DNA of 64,000 nucleotides from Cerasibacillus terrae (GCF_008039555.1 NZ_VDUW01000012.1:1-64000), one strand, 5' to 3'. Shown: positions 43,944 to 53,564, counted from the first letter of the stretch. The notes: generated by a model not told the origin, from the letters alone. A program made the numbers and translations.

Positions 43944-44605
43944 CTAAATATTAACAATAGGCATGATTTTCAATAATTTAAAGAAAAAATCCTTTATAAT
44001 GGATATAGTCAGGTGGTAACCCATCAAAATCCAATAATAAAGAACAAATCTCATGGATGCGGATTCAATCGTTTCAAAGCCTTTTTCAGGATACTCCGGT
44101 CTATACTTTATTGTTCTGAATATAGACTCCGAATATGGATTATCATTACTTACACATGGTCGTGAATAAAATCGCTGAATTCCTGACATTTCTTTTGATG
44201 AAAGTTTATTTTTGGGTTCGGGGACATGTTGCAAATCGACGATGTTCTTCCTTCACACTTCCTTCTACCACCCACCTCTCATAAGTTCGAACACTAATCA
44301 TACTTAAGTTTATTCCTTGTATAAATCCTTTTCCCTGCAATACGCTACCAACTCTGTTTCGTTCAGGGTGTACGTTTCTAAAACAACAGGGAATTTATCT
44401 TCACTACTCCATTGCGTGGATACTTTTTCATCTCCTGAAGCTACATAACCTGCCGAACGTGCCTCTGTTCTGAAGCTGCATAAAGTCGCATCCGAAATCC
44501 CATACCATTTATAAAATTTACCAATTGACTCGTTATTAGGGGGGCATCATTCTCGTTACTATTGCTTCTATCATTTCTTTTGAATATCGGATTATTTTTT
44601 GTCAT
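43944..44605 (-). mobile_element. Degraded IS3-family element
   Basis: Minus-strand pieces of OrfA (YSKEMIEAIVTRMMPP, SIGKFYKWYGISDATL, QWSSEDKFPVVLETYTLNE) are followed by the C-terminal third of OrfB (GIQRFYSRPCVSNDNPYSES, FRTIKYRPEYPEKGFETIES). Several frameshifts and a large internal deletion remove the catalytic core. Related fragments occur at 27757 and 31170. Confidence 0.75.
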
Positions 44606-44803
44606 TTAATTCAACATCCGTATACTAACTAAAGTAATATGCGACAGCTATCCTAACATAGGAGCTATGAATGTTAAGAAAGTATGAAGAAAAGTTGAAA
44701 TTTTTGTAAAAAACACCGATGAAACTTTACAAAACCTAAAAGGAGTTACTGCCTCTGTTCTAGTATAATAGAGATATTGTCTGAAATAGAAAAGAGGGAT
44801 TTT

Positions 44804-45694
44804 ATGATCAGAAAGCTTGGGAAACTATTTCCATCATTACAGCTTCTGGATAACTTCCACGATACTCCAATAGATTATAAATGGTTTATTTCTGAAGATG
44901 GTCAGATTATCGGAATACATCCTAATGAAATATCAAAGAGAGACAGTAAAATCCTTTCCATTTTTTTACAGCCATATAATATGAACATTCCTCCGCTGAC
45001 AGATCAGGAGATGTGGTGGAGCAAACGTATTCACGATGATCACAATAAGAGCGAGAAAGTAAAGCCATTTCGCTTTATTTATTTTAAAATAAAAGGGAAA
45101 CAAGTGGATGGTGCTGCATTTAAAGAAGCACTGCAAAATCTATACACAAAGACAATCCCCGTATTATGGGAAAATGATAAGGAAGGAATCATTATAGAGT
45201 CTGAAGCAAATGCTGTAGAAGAAACAATCGATTATGAAAAAATTATTGATGTTTTCATGAGTGATTTGTATATGAATATTAATTTTTTGGTTGGTCCATA
45301 TTTTCATTCACTTAAAAAAATAAATATACACTATCATTCCATGGTAAGAGATGCTAAAACTGCTTTCTCCTATTCGAACCAATCCGTGATTACTTATAAA
45401 GAAGCAATTCTTTATAGTATGGTAAATCAGATCGATGATGCCTTTCTTACAGAAGTAAATAGCATTTTATTAGAAAATATTGAACATGATTACGAGCTTT
45501 TAAAAACCATTAAAGTCTACATACAATGTAATTTAAACACTACCGTTGCAGCCAGAAAACTGCATTTACATCGCAATAGCTTACAATACCGTTTGGATAA
45601 ATTTGTCGAAAAAACAGGAATGAATATCAAAAAATTCAACGAAGCTTCGGTTGTTTATATAATGATTCTGTCGATTATGCACAATGAAAAATAA
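44804..45694 (+). CDS. CdaR/PucR-type regulator with C-terminal HTH_30
   Basis: The start at ATG 44804 (MIRKLGKLFPSLQLLDNF), after AAGAGGG, gives 296 residues. The C-terminus (LLKTIKVYIQCNLNTTVAAR, KLHLHRNSLQYRLDKFVEKT) is the HTH_30 domain of CdaR/PucR activators. The N-terminus is an unassigned sensory region. A TATAAT box at 44764-44769 suits its promoter. It lies 84 bp before msmX on the same strand and probably controls it; similar gene pairs occur in other Bacillaceae. The effector is unknown. Confidence 0.82.
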   Translation: MIRKLGKLFPSLQLLDNFHDTPIDYKWFISEDGQIIGIHPNEISKRDSKILSIFLQPYNMNIPPLTDQEMWWSKRIHDDHNKSEKVKPFRFIYFKIKGKQVDGAAFKEALQNLYTKTIPVLWENDKEGIIIESEANAVEETIDYEKIIDVFMSDLYMNINFLVGPYFHSLKKINIHYHSMVRDAKTAFSYSNQSVITYKEAILYSMVNQIDDAFLTEVNSILLENIEHDYELLKTIKVYIQCNLNTTVAARKLHLHRNSLQYRLDKFVEKTGMNIKKFNEASVVYIMILSIMHNEK

Positions 45695-45778
45695 TATCTT
45701 TATGCATCCTGCCCGTTGCTACTCTTGTGCTTTCATTTTAAGATAAGTGCAGCACATATAAAACGGAGGTATAAGAAA

Positions 45779-46876
45779 TTGGCAGAATTACGCTTGGAAA
45801 ACATTCAAAAAGTATATGGAAAAGATGTTGTTGCAGTAGATGATTTCAACTTACATATTAAGGACAAGGATTTTATCGTTTTTGTAGGTCCTTCTGGTTG
45901 CGGAAAATCGACAACCTTGCGCATGATTGCTGGGCTTGAGGAGATTTCTGAAGGTGAGTTATATATTGATGATAAATTAATGAATGATGTAGCTCCTAAA
46001 GACCGTGATATTGCCATGGTATTTCAAAACTATGCATTATATCCGCATATGAGTGTGTACGATAATATGGCTTTTGGCCTAAAGCTTCGTAAGTTTAAAA
46101 AAACGGAGATTAAAGAACGTGTGGACAATGCGGCAAAGATATTAGGTTTGGATACGTTCTTAGACCGCAAACCTAAAGCTCTATCTGGCGGGCAGCGTCA
46201 GCGGGTTGCCTTGGGTCGTGCGATTGTACGTGATCCAAAAGTATTCTTAATGGATGAACCCTTATCCAACCTAGATGCAAAACTGAGAGTGCAAATGCGT
46301 GCTGAAATTCAGCAACTCCATCAGCGTCTGCAAACAACTATGATTTATGTTACGCATGATCAGACAGAAGCAATGACAATGGCCACACGTCTTGTTGTGA
46401 TGAAAGACGGTCTCATTCAGCAGATTGGTACACCAAAAGAAGTATATAATAATCCACAAAATATGTTTGTCGCTGGATTCATCGGTTCTCCAGCCATGAA
46501 CTTTTTTAAGGGTATCTTTCATGAAGGGAACTTCCAAATGGGAGAAATTAAACTGAAGCTACCAGAGAATAAAATAAAACTTTTAAAAGAACAAGGATAT
46601 AAAAATAAAGAAATAACTTTGGGTATCAGACCTGAAGATATTCACAACGAGAGTGAATTTATATCAGAATCACCTGAAACTAATGTAATTGCAAGTATTG
46701 AAGTAACAGAATTAATGGGTGCAGAAACGATTTTGTATGCTAAGGCAGCTGATCAGACTTTCGTTGCTCGCATCGATGCTAAAACGGATTTGAATATCGG
46801 GGAAAAGATTACGTTAGGATTCGATATGAAACACGTACACTTTTTCGACCTGGAAACAGAAAGTAAAATTAAATAA
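45779..46876 (+). CDS. msmX: Sugar ABC transporter ATPase (MsmX/UgpC family)
   Basis: A TTG start at 45779 ([14 protein letters not shown]), 11 bases after GGAGG, gives 365 residues. Walker [11 protein letters not shown]-loop [11 protein letters not shown], signature LSGGQRQR, Walker [16 protein letters not shown] and the His switch [13 protein letters not shown] are all intact. The C-terminal OB regulatory domain (LGIRPEDIH) is present. MsmX-type ATPases energise several sugar importers that lack their own ATPase, which fits the LplABC-like operon at 37.8-41.4 kb. A strong terminator follows. Confidence 0.93.
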   Translation: MAELRLENIQKVYGKDVVAVDDFNLHIKDKDFIVFVGPSGCGKSTTLRMIAGLEEISEGELYIDDKLMNDVAPKDRDIAMVFQNYALYPHMSVYDNMAFGLKLRKFKKTEIKERVDNAAKILGLDTFLDRKPKALSGGQRQRVALGRAIVRDPKVFLMDEPLSNLDAKLRVQMRAEIQQLHQRLQTTMIYVTHDQTEAMTMATRLVVMKDGLIQQIGTPKEVYNNPQNMFVAGFIGSPAMNFFKGIFHEGNFQMGEIKLKLPENKIKLLKEQGYKNKEITLGIRPEDIHNESEFISESPETNVIASIEVTELMGAETILYAKAADQTFVARIDAKTDLNIGEKITLGFDMKHVHFFDLETESKIK

Positions 46877-46906
46877 AAAAGAACAAAATCGCTAACGCGA
46901 CTAAAC

Positions 46907-46944
46907 CACGTCCCAAGTGAGATTTAATCACTTGGGACGTTTTT
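46907..46944 (+). terminator. Strong terminator after msmX
   Basis: ACGTCCCAAGTGA (46907-46919) pairs perfectly with TCACTTGGGACGT (46927-46939) and is followed by TTTTT. Confidence 0.9.
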
Positions 46945-47352
46945 TACTTCAATCATAGTGCAATTAACAATAAGAACAATCTAGTTAAACTTGTTCTCTG
47001 CTTTTATCCACGCTTAATTCACCGATGATATATTCAGGAACTTCGTCGGTACATAACAATCAAACTATTTAAATAAGACAACTAATCCAAAAGATTCTTC
47101 GTCATCTAACCAATCAGAAAAAACTTCATTTAATTTATTCTGCTCTTTTTGATTTCCTAAATCCGTAACCCCTTCACCACTCTGTTTCTACTCCTTCTAC
47201 ATATTTCCCCTTTTTGAAAGTTATATCTCTTTACTTTTATTTATTTTCATTGTGTTATTATTCAGATAACTATCCACCTCTAGAAGAAGAATAGATTTGG
47301 AATAGGTACAATAAAAGGAAGTTAGGCTAGCTATCCTCAACAAAAAAGAAAC
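46945..47352. other. Gene-free stretch with possible coding debris
   Basis: No intact gene is seen. On the minus strand short frames such as LNEVFSDWLDDEESFGLVV (about 47070-47130) and VPEYIIGELSVDKSREQ (about 47000-47050) look like ends of lost proteins, but each is under 40 codons and I cannot assign them. Confidence 0.35.
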
Positions 47353-47407
47353 TGGTATGTCAACACTAAACTAAACAATATTTGTCTAACTAAGTGTAAC
47401 CGATTCA
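47353..47407 (-). mobile_element. 55-bp end-to-end derivative of the IS3-family element
   Basis: Read on the minus strand, this is the IS left end (TGAATCGGTTACACTTAG to AATATT) joined directly to the right end (TTGTTTAGTTTAGTGTTGAC to the final CCA). All internal DNA is missing. The join sits at the AATATT shared by both ends, pointing to deletion by short homology. It matches the intact copy at 26248-27684. Confidence 0.8.
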
Positions 47408-47551
47408 CAGAACACCTTTTGGTAAATCGGTTAGGTCATACTCATTTTCAAGAATTTGTTGATACTCTTTAAGTCTCTTAGTAAATTGTTGTATGATATT
47501 TTGATGCTTCTCGTATTCTTCTATTCTTTCAAAAGCATATATTTGTTTCAA
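47405..47551 (-). pseudogene. 5' fragment of an unknown gene cut by the IS remnant
   Basis: A TTG start at 47551 after GGGGGGG opens a 48-codon frame: KQIYAFERIEEYEKHQNII, then QQFTKRLKEYQQILENEYDL and TDLPKGVL, with the stop inside the IS end. The helical, charged character looks like a genuine N-terminus. I do not recognise the family. Confidence 0.5.
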
Positions 47552-47634
47552 TGTACCCCCCCCTAAAACCAATATTCAATTTTAATTTACAACTTAGCAA
47601 AACTGTCTATTTATTATGATTAGTTTTCTTAGAT

Positions 47635-48621
47635 TCATTTCTTCAGGTTATTATTTTCAATAAATCGTTCAAAATCATCGTTTGTTTGTTGACTTAATCG
47701 ATGTTCGTTAAATTTTTCGTACTCTTCGGTGGCTATCTTGTCAGCGACCGATTTAGAGACTCTCCCGGCATTTTCAAGAATATCACGATCATTAAATTTC
47801 AGAAACGCATTTAATCTATCAAGCCAGTCCTTCATATACATTGGATGTTGCCTTTCAGCCTGGTCCTCAGCATAATCTAAATACATCGTAACAATTCGAT
47901 TAAGCGACTTTAACTCCTTTGCAGATAAATAATTTTTAACAACAGTAACATCTTGTTTGCGTACTTTGTCACCTTTCCATGAAGTAAGTCCCATGTTTGC
48001 TTTCTCCGCATCTGCTCTATCTGATATGAGTTCAGCAGCCGTCTGACCATGGATTGCAAAATGTAACTTGTTTTGAACCGTCGCAAAGAATTCCTGTGTT
48101 ACTTCTGCTTTAGGATCATAATCTACAGATGTAGCGTAAATATCAGTAATCTTTTGATAGAACCTTTTCTCTGAAGCACGAATATCGCGAATTCTTTCTA
48201 GTAACTCATCAAAGTAATCCTGTCCAAAATTACGCATTTCTTTCAACCGATCGTCATCAATTGTAAAACCTTTGACAAGGTATTCATTTAAGCGTTCTGT
48301 TGCCCATTGACGGAACTGTGTGCCTCGATGGGAACGAACTCGATAGCCGATTGCGATAATCATTTCGAGGTTATAGTGTTTTGTCTTATAATTTTTACCA
48401 TCTCTCGCAGTTGTCAAGTAAAACTTGACAACTGAATCCTCATCTAATTCCTTCTCTTCAAAGATATTTTTTATATGAAGGCTTATATTCTGCTTAGTCG
48501 ATTGATACAATTCTGCAATTGCCTTTTGTGTCATCCATACTGTTTCATTTTCTAATCTAACATCTATTTTTGTGTTTCCTTCTTCTGTTTGATAGATTAG
48601 TATATTAGTTTCATTTTGCAC
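47635..48621 (-). CDS. RhuM-family protein
   Basis: A GTG at 48621 after AAGGGGTG gives about 328 residues. The N-terminus (ETVWMTQKAIAELYQSTKQN, SLHIKNIFEE) is the RhuM DNA-binding-like domain. YNLEMIIAIGYRVRSHRGTQ and FRQWATERLNEYLVKGF are the family hallmark. The C-terminal half is helical (LKSLNRIVTMYLDYAEDQAE). RhuM was named from a Salmonella pathogenicity island, and homologues are widespread in mobile and defence islands with unknown biochemistry. It overlaps the upstream RhuM-nuclease gene by about 11 bp, so they are coupled. Confidence 0.87.
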   Translation of the reverse strand: MQNETNILIYQTEEGNTKIDVRLENETVWMTQKAIAELYQSTKQNISLHIKNIFEEKELDEDSVVKFYLTTARDGKNYKTKHYNLEMIIAIGYRVRSHRGTQFRQWATERLNEYLVKGFTIDDDRLKEMRNFGQDYFDELLERIRDIRASEKRFYQKITDIYATSVDYDPKAEVTQEFFATVQNKLHFAIHGQTAAELISDRADAEKANMGLTSWKGDKVRKQDVTVVKNYLSAKELKSLNRIVTMYLDYAEDQAERQHPMYMKDWLDRLNAFLKFNDRDILENAGRVSKSVADKIATEEYEKFNEHRLSQQTNDDFERFIENNNLKK

Positions 48622-49306
48622 TCTGTTCACCCCTTATATTTGTATTATTTAACTCCCTTTTCTTCATTAAAAACTTAATAATACGATTAAGACCATTAAA
48701 CTCCTCATCTTCATTAACCCTTATAAATTCAACACCTAATCTTCCCTCAATAAACTTTTGGCGTTTTGTATCTTCATCAAATTGATTTTTATGATGTTTT
48801 TCATCATATTCAATTACTAATCCAACCTCTGGTAAGTAAAAGTCAACAATATATTTTTCAACTTTGAATTGCGTATAAATATCAACAATACCATCTAATG
48901 TGCTCTCCAACATTTTACCAAATTGCTGCTCTTTAATAGGTATAAATACTAGGAACTCCTTACATGTACCATTTTCATTTGCAAAATTCATCAGTTTATT
49001 AAATTCCTCAAAATACTGTCCCCTAATAGCAATATTAAAAATAACATCTAGATTATAATGTAAAATCTTCCTTTTTACTTTTCTAGGGCCTTCATGTTTT
49101 TCTACCGTATAGTATTTTAAACAATTTTCTTTTTCCAGGCTATTAAGGATATTTTTAATATGTTCATTAATAGTATTAACACCCTTTTGGAATAACTCTG
49201 CAATTGCCTTCTGTGTCATCCAAACTGTTTCATCTGCTATTTTAACTTCTACTGATGTATTCCTGCCCTCTGGTTGATAGCTCAAAGTTTTTATATTATT
49301 TAACAT
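48611..49306 (-). CDS. RhuM-type N-terminal domain fused to a PD-(D/E)XK-like nuclease
   Basis: This 231-residue protein shares with RhuM the start EVKIADETVWMTQKAIAELF and HYNLDVIFNIAIRGQYFEEF. From about residue 115 it has a different domain with YIVDFYLPEVGLVIEYDEKHH, then QKFIEGRLGVEFIRVNEDEE, the D-x(n)-ExD/K pattern of Vsr/DUF559-type nucleases. It is therefore likely a sequence-directed nuclease that uses the RhuM head for DNA recognition. It is coupled to a complete RhuM protein, suggesting a two-component unit. The fusion is unusual to my knowledge. Confidence 0.75.
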   Translation of the reverse strand: MLNNIKTLSYQPEGRNTSVEVKIADETVWMTQKAIAELFQKGVNTINEHIKNILNSLEKENCLKYYTVEKHEGPRKVKRKILHYNLDVIFNIAIRGQYFEEFNKLMNFANENGTCKEFLVFIPIKEQQFGKMLESTLDGIVDIYTQFKVEKYIVDFYLPEVGLVIEYDEKHHKNQFDEDTKRQKFIEGRLGVEFIRVNEDEEFNGLNRIIKFLMKKRELNNTNIRGEQSAK

Positions 49307-49536
49307 TGCTCTACCTTTCTTTTCTACATTCTTCTATGTACTATTATATCATTTAAACATCGAATAGTTGTACATAAACAGAACGTTCATTCCCCTGTTA
49401 TAACTTTTTCTAAAACAAATATAAAACCCCTTCAGGCTTGTTATAAAATCCTTAGGGGCTGTTAATTTATTAATTAATTTGTGCTAATACGGTTTTACAT
49501 AACTCAACTTCCTCCCTTTGCTTTACCACTACTTGT

Positions 49537-49554
49537 GGTACGGTTCTCCGTACC
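49537..49554. repeat. Small perfect hairpin in the 49.3-49.6 kb gap
   Basis: GGTACGG-TTCT-CCGTACC forms a 7-bp stem with a four-base loop. It is preceded by a second mutually exclusive stem ACCAC/GTGGT (about 49526-49540). There is no T-run. The rest of 49307-49577 shows no gene but must hold the promoter of the RhuM-nuclease pair. Confidence 0.5.
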
Positions 49555-49577
49555 GGTTTGTAGGGTAAAATAAGCTT

Positions 49578-49602
49578 AGGGTGGCCTAAAATTGGCCACC
49601 CT
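49578..49602 (-). terminator. Terminator after the helicase/139-residue gene pair
   Basis: AGGGTGGCC (49578-49586) pairs perfectly with GGCCACCCT (49594-49602), directly after the stop codon of the gene at 49603. On the minus strand AAGCTTATTTT follows. Confidence 0.65.
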
Positions 49603-50022
49603 TTAAGCAGTTTTTTCATAATAGTTTTTAAGTTTAGTAGCTAAATCATTAGGTAAACTATTTATAAATCTTGTGATGTTGCCTGGTTTATAATACTTTC
49701 GCATTAATTCTACAATTTCATTTATTAAATCTGTTTCTTTTGTTTCTCTATTCCAAATTTCATTGATTCCATGAATCGATTCTTCCTGAATAACATTAAC
49801 TGTATTACCTTGAAAGTAATATCTTAAAATAACATCAAACTTAACTGAACCCAATTCCTCTTCAAACAATAATTCACCTACTATACTATTATCCCGTTTT
49901 GTAAAGCTAATCCGCTTATAATGGCTTAAGAATATGTTATCCGCTAGTTCAGAAGGTTGAACACCCTTTGTCATATAAAGCTTTATTAACTTATTTAACT
50001 TTTTATCGATATCTTCCATCAT
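49603..50022 (-). CDS. Small protein coupled to the SSL2-type helicase
   Basis: This 139-residue protein starts MMEDIDKKLNKLIKLYMTKG. A beta-rich middle part (ISFTKRDNSIVGELLFEEE, FDVILRYYFQGNTVNVIQEE) is flanked by helices. No catalytic motif can be seen. The stop of the helicase gene lies 2 bp before its ATG and its ribosome site GGAGG is inside the helicase 3' end, so the two proteins are made together and are probably partners. It could be a specificity or inhibitor subunit. The family is not recognised. Confidence 0.6.
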   Translation of the reverse strand: MMEDIDKKLNKLIKLYMTKGVQPSELADNIFLSHYKRISFTKRDNSIVGELLFEEELGSVKFDVILRYYFQGNTVNVIQEESIHGINEIWNRETKETDLINEIVELMRKYYKPGNITRFINSLPNDLATKLKNYYEKTA

Positions 50023-50024
50023 TT

Positions 50025-51872
50025 TTATAACATCCTCCTGATTTCTTCCACAAGCTTCTCAAGGTATTTTTTTGAAGCTAACAATTGATCTGGTTCTCTT
50101 TCTTTGACTGGGCCAAACTTTCTGGATAAACGAAGATTTATATACCACACTAAAATGCCATCATTAGTAGTTGAAGATGATAGATTTTTTATTAACCCTT
50201 TAAATTTATCATAAAGTTCATACTCCTTAGGTTCTATGTTTTTCTCTTCTAGCACTGCTTGTACAGCCTCATTGGCATTATTGTATAAATAATCCCTTGT
50301 TTTTTTTCTTAGCAATTCAGGTCTTTTTGAGATTAATATCTCATCGATTTCACCTTTTTTCCTTTTTATAGCCTTCTCTCGTAACGCAGCTTTTGTCACT
50401 TCGATTTCTTCATCATCTAGACCCGCTTTTTTTAAAGCATCTAATTTAGATAAAACGTCTTTATCAACTTCTTCACGAGCAACTCTAAACATTTCATTAA
50501 AATCAATCGATTCTAAATATGAGTCATTCTCACTGACAAAATAATCGTCCTTATCTATCATTGCATATACAACTTCTCTTTTTGTGTACTCCCTGTCTGA
50601 AAACTCATATTCCCTGATGGGAATTTTTTTACTCCTTTCAACTTCTCTTGAGAAGTGTTGCCACATATCATTTAAACCAATTTCCTCGTGGAAAATTACA
50701 ACTGCATTATTATCTATTGCAAAACTTTGGATTTCATTATCTGGAATGGTTCTTAGTACTCTCCCTACAACCTGTGCAAATCCATTTAGGCTTCTATAGG
50801 GTCGAAATAATGCTAAAACCGTCAAATATTTGTGGTCATAACCCTCCATTAACATATTAACAGATACAACAACTTCACATTCGTGATTTTCTATGGATAA
50901 AAAAGCTGCATCCAACTGATCCTTATTCATACCACTATGAACAATAACTACACTTTTCCCTTTCTGATTATACCACGAAGCGATATCTTCCGCGTGATGA
51001 ATACTGCAGGCAACAGCTAAAATTTTATGAGGTACTTCGGTTGAATACTGCTTAATTTGTGATAGTTGGTTAATACTTTCTTCGATTACGTCTAGAGAAC
51101 AATCTTTAGAGAGTGCGACTGACTTCTCTAGCCATTCTTTTTCTTTTAATGCTAATACTTCATCTTTTGTCAGTTTTTCTCCTTGGTCTGGTATAGTAAA
51201 ATATAGGTTACTGTTATTAATCGTTTGTTTTCTCAGCCACTTTACATACTTTAGTGCCATTACCTCAGATAATGGAGTATTGTGTATTTCTTCTCCTGGT
51301 AACTCTTTATGATCACCCCTATATGGAGTTCCTGTAACATGTAATTTTTTTGCTTCTGAGAAATAGTCCAAAGCATATTTCCAAGTATCAGCAACAGAAT
51401 GGTGTGCTTCATCAATTATTATCATGTCAAAAAAATCTCCTGGCACTCTATTTATTAGGGAACTTTCTCTATCTTTATATAACTTATGTACATTTGCAAT
51501 TACCACATGGCATTTTTCTAAGCTCGATTGAAGCATATCTGATTCATATTCTTCAACGACTGGCATATCCATAGGGTCAAATAACACATCGTAATTCAAC
51601 CAAAAGTTTTCTTCAAGTGGATGTAATGTCTTAACAACACTCTTTTTTGTAACTAATCCTGGAGTTATCACTAGAACTCTTTTTGTTGCTACACTATATG
51701 GCGCAATAGCAATCAAACCACTTTTGCCCGTTCCAGTAGGTAACACGACAAGTGCCTCACCATTTGGGTTGGCATTAAAATATTCTCTTATTTTAATATA
51801 AGCTTCTTTTTGTGGATCTCGCAGTTTATTATTATTCTCAATATTTGGTACGACTTCAGAAAAATAGCTCAT
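50025..51872 (-). CDS. SSL2-type DEAD/DEAH helicase
   Basis: The start at ATG 51872 (MSYFSEVVPNIENNNKLRD), after AAGGGTGGA, gives 615 residues; 30 further codons upstream are not supported. Helicase motifs occur in order: VVLPTGTGKSGLIA, IIIDEAHHSVADTWKYAL, VTGTPYRGD, VVVSVNMLMEGYDH and FAQVVGRVLRT. The C-terminal 200 residues are helical and specific to this family, with no nuclease motif seen. Such superfamily 2 translocases unwind or move along nucleic acid and power several phage-defence systems. It is coupled to the 139-residue gene and follows the TIR and zinc-finger-like genes on the same strand. Confidence 0.85.
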   Translation of the reverse strand: MSYFSEVVPNIENNNKLRDPQKEAYIKIREYFNANPNGEALVVLPTGTGKSGLIAIAPYSVATKRVLVITPGLVTKKSVVKTLHPLEENFWLNYDVLFDPMDMPVVEEYESDMLQSSLEKCHVVIANVHKLYKDRESSLINRVPGDFFDMIIIDEAHHSVADTWKYALDYFSEAKKLHVTGTPYRGDHKELPGEEIHNTPLSEVMALKYVKWLRKQTINNSNLYFTIPDQGEKLTKDEVLALKEKEWLEKSVALSKDCSLDVIEESINQLSQIKQYSTEVPHKILAVACSIHHAEDIASWYNQKGKSVVIVHSGMNKDQLDAAFLSIENHECEVVVSVNMLMEGYDHKYLTVLALFRPYRSLNGFAQVVGRVLRTIPDNEIQSFAIDNNAVVIFHEEIGLNDMWQHFSREVERSKKIPIREYEFSDREYTKREVVYAMIDKDDYFVSENDSYLESIDFNEMFRVAREEVDKDVLSKLDALKKAGLDDEEIEVTKAALREKAIKRKKGEIDEILISKRPELLRKKTRDYLYNNANEAVQAVLEEKNIEPKEYELYDKFKGLIKNLSSSTTNDGILVWYINLRLSRKFGPVKEREPDQLLASKKYLEKLVEEIRRML

Positions 51873-52009
51873 TAATATCCACCCTTTAAAAAATCTAATA
51901 TTTTTATTGTACCAAAAACAAAAACAATTCTGTTTTATTAAATAAAAAAACATAATAGGCATGTATCAAATACATGATGGTAGGAGATTGGTATTTTTCA
52001 GACATAATT

Positions 52010-52636
52010 TCATACTCTGTTCTTATAAACGAACTGCTTCTGACTGTTTGATAAGCAATCCCAAATACGCCTTAACTTCCATTCTTCTAGCTTCAACAAT
52101 TGATATTTTTCTCGGTTTCTTCGGATTGTTATTTTAAAATGAGACCTTTTGAAGTCAATTCTTTCCTTTTCAAGTCTCCATATAAGAAGTGCTAGCTGAT
52201 TTGGTGTAAAGGCCCTTCTCTCCTTAAAATACTCAATAAAACTTTCTATATTGAATTCTTGATCCTTAGTAGCCAATGTCACTAAAGTATTTAGAACACT
52301 TTTTTCCTTTGCTTTAGTAACAAGTCTGCTCCTATCCTTAGATACTTTTTTCCTTGCATCTTCAGTAGACAGTGTGCTGCCTGAATCATCTATTACTGAT
52401 ATATTAAACCTATTAATACACTCTGATCCAATCAGCAGTGAATTGCTATTTTGGTTATTAACTATTTCAAATTGATATCTTATGTTCTGTTGATCACATA
52501 ATTCACATGTTTCATCTGGAACTTCTACATCAAACATATTTCCCACATACACCCACTCATCCAATGCTTTTCTTATATTGTACTTTTCATCGCTAACTGG
52601 AAAGACATTTTTCTTGATCCTTTCCATCCAACTCAT
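52010..52636 (-). CDS. Hypothetical protein with zinc-finger-like cysteines
   Basis: This 208-residue protein has CELCDQQ near residue 43 and GSECINRF near residue 70, three of the cysteines of a possible treble-clef or zinc ribbon; the rest of the site is not obvious. A long basic helical region follows (RKKVSKDRSRLVTKAKEK) and a C-terminal Trp/Arg-rich part (FKITIRRNREKYQLLKLEEW). A nucleic-acid binding role is plausible. It lies between the TIR gene and the helicase gene on the same strand with gaps of about 85-140 bp. I do not recognise the family. Confidence 0.55.
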   Translation of the reverse strand: MSWMERIKKNVFPVSDEKYNIRKALDEWVYVGNMFDVEVPDETCELCDQQNIRYQFEIVNNQNSNSLLIGSECINRFNISVIDDSGSTLSTEDARKKVSKDRSRLVTKAKEKSVLNTLVTLATKDQEFNIESFIEYFKERRAFTPNQLALLIWRLEKERIDFKRSHFKITIRRNREKYQLLKLEEWKLRRIWDCLSNSQKQFVYKNRV

Positions 52637-52721
52637 AATATCACCTCAATATTTTTCTAAACATATCAATTTCATAGCAATATATCAGTCACCAGGTGAA
52701 TAGGAGATCGTCCGTTCTCAC

Positions 52722-53564
52722 TTATTCTTTAGATTGTGATATTACCTGAGAAATATGTTCAACCATTTCATCTACAGTAAACTTATCCGTACTTAGAGCA
52801 AACTTATCAACCAAATAAGGATTATATTGACGCACTTGTTCAACCGAAACATCATGCCATATCGGCAATATAATTATTTTCTTTTCATTAATTTCTCGGT
52901 TTAAAAAGCTCTTGAATTCGTACTCAGACCATCCACTCTGAATGAAATTAGATGATAGGAAGACCACAACAAATCTTGAATTTAAAATTCCCATATTCAT
53001 CATATCAGTTTGACTTTGCCCTATTTTGAACACCTTTACATCCTCAAAGACATTGAGCCCTTTATTACTTAGCTTTTCAGAAAGTTCGGTAACAAAAGTT
53101 TCCTTATCAAGACTTGAATGAGATAAAAATACGTCATATTCTATAATTTCCTTTTCATGTGCAGTATGCTTAACATCTATAGCCAGTTCATTTAACCTTT
53201 CTGATATTTCCGATACCTTGTTCATATAATTCTCATTCGTGTTTGTTTGAGATTTAATAGTTTTCATCATTTTTTCGTACTCCCGCTTTTGTTCTTTATC
53301 GACTTTTTCTTTATTTCTGTTAATATCATCATTATTTTTGCGAATCTGTTCCATTAACTGTGTCATTTCTTTTTCATACTTTAATAGATTCTTCTGATAT
53401 CGTTCCAACCTTTGTAAATCCGATCTCGTCACATTCTTTTTCTTTGTTATTGTATTTATTTTCTTTGCTTCATCGTCTCTTCTTTTCCTTACCGCTACCA
53501 GTTTTTTTGAAAGTTCACCTTCTTTTCTGATGGTTCTTCTTAAGTTAGTCTCGTTGATGCTCAT
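52722..53564 (-). CDS. Coiled-coil TIR-domain protein (putative NADase effector)
   Basis: This 280-residue protein has a long basic/acidic coiled coil (about 1-135) followed by a TIR domain: EYDVFLSHSSLDKETFVTEL, GLNVFEDVKVFKIGQSQ, SRFVVVFLSSNFIQSGWSEY, then EFKSFLNRE. In bacterial TIR proteins a glutamate in the SxxxxxSxWSxxE helix hydrolyses NAD+; Glu in WSEYEF is the candidate here. Such domains act as abortive-infection effectors or signal producers. The coiled coil probably mediates oligomerisation on a partner. It starts a new unit after the Res terminator, beside the methylase/helicase operon. The role in defence is inferred. Confidence 0.87.
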   Translation of the reverse strand: MSINETNLRRTIRKEGELSKKLVAVRKRRDDEAKKINTITKKKNVTRSDLQRLERYQKNLLKYEKEMTQLMEQIRKNNDDINRNKEKVDKEQKREYEKMMKTIKSQTNTNENYMNKVSEISERLNELAIDVKHTAHEKEIIEYDVFLSHSSLDKETFVTELSEKLSNKGLNVFEDVKVFKIGQSQTDMMNMGILNSRFVVVFLSSNFIQSGWSEYEFKSFLNREINEKKIIILPIWHDVSVEQVRQYNPYLVDKFALSTDKFTVDEMVEHISQVISQSKE

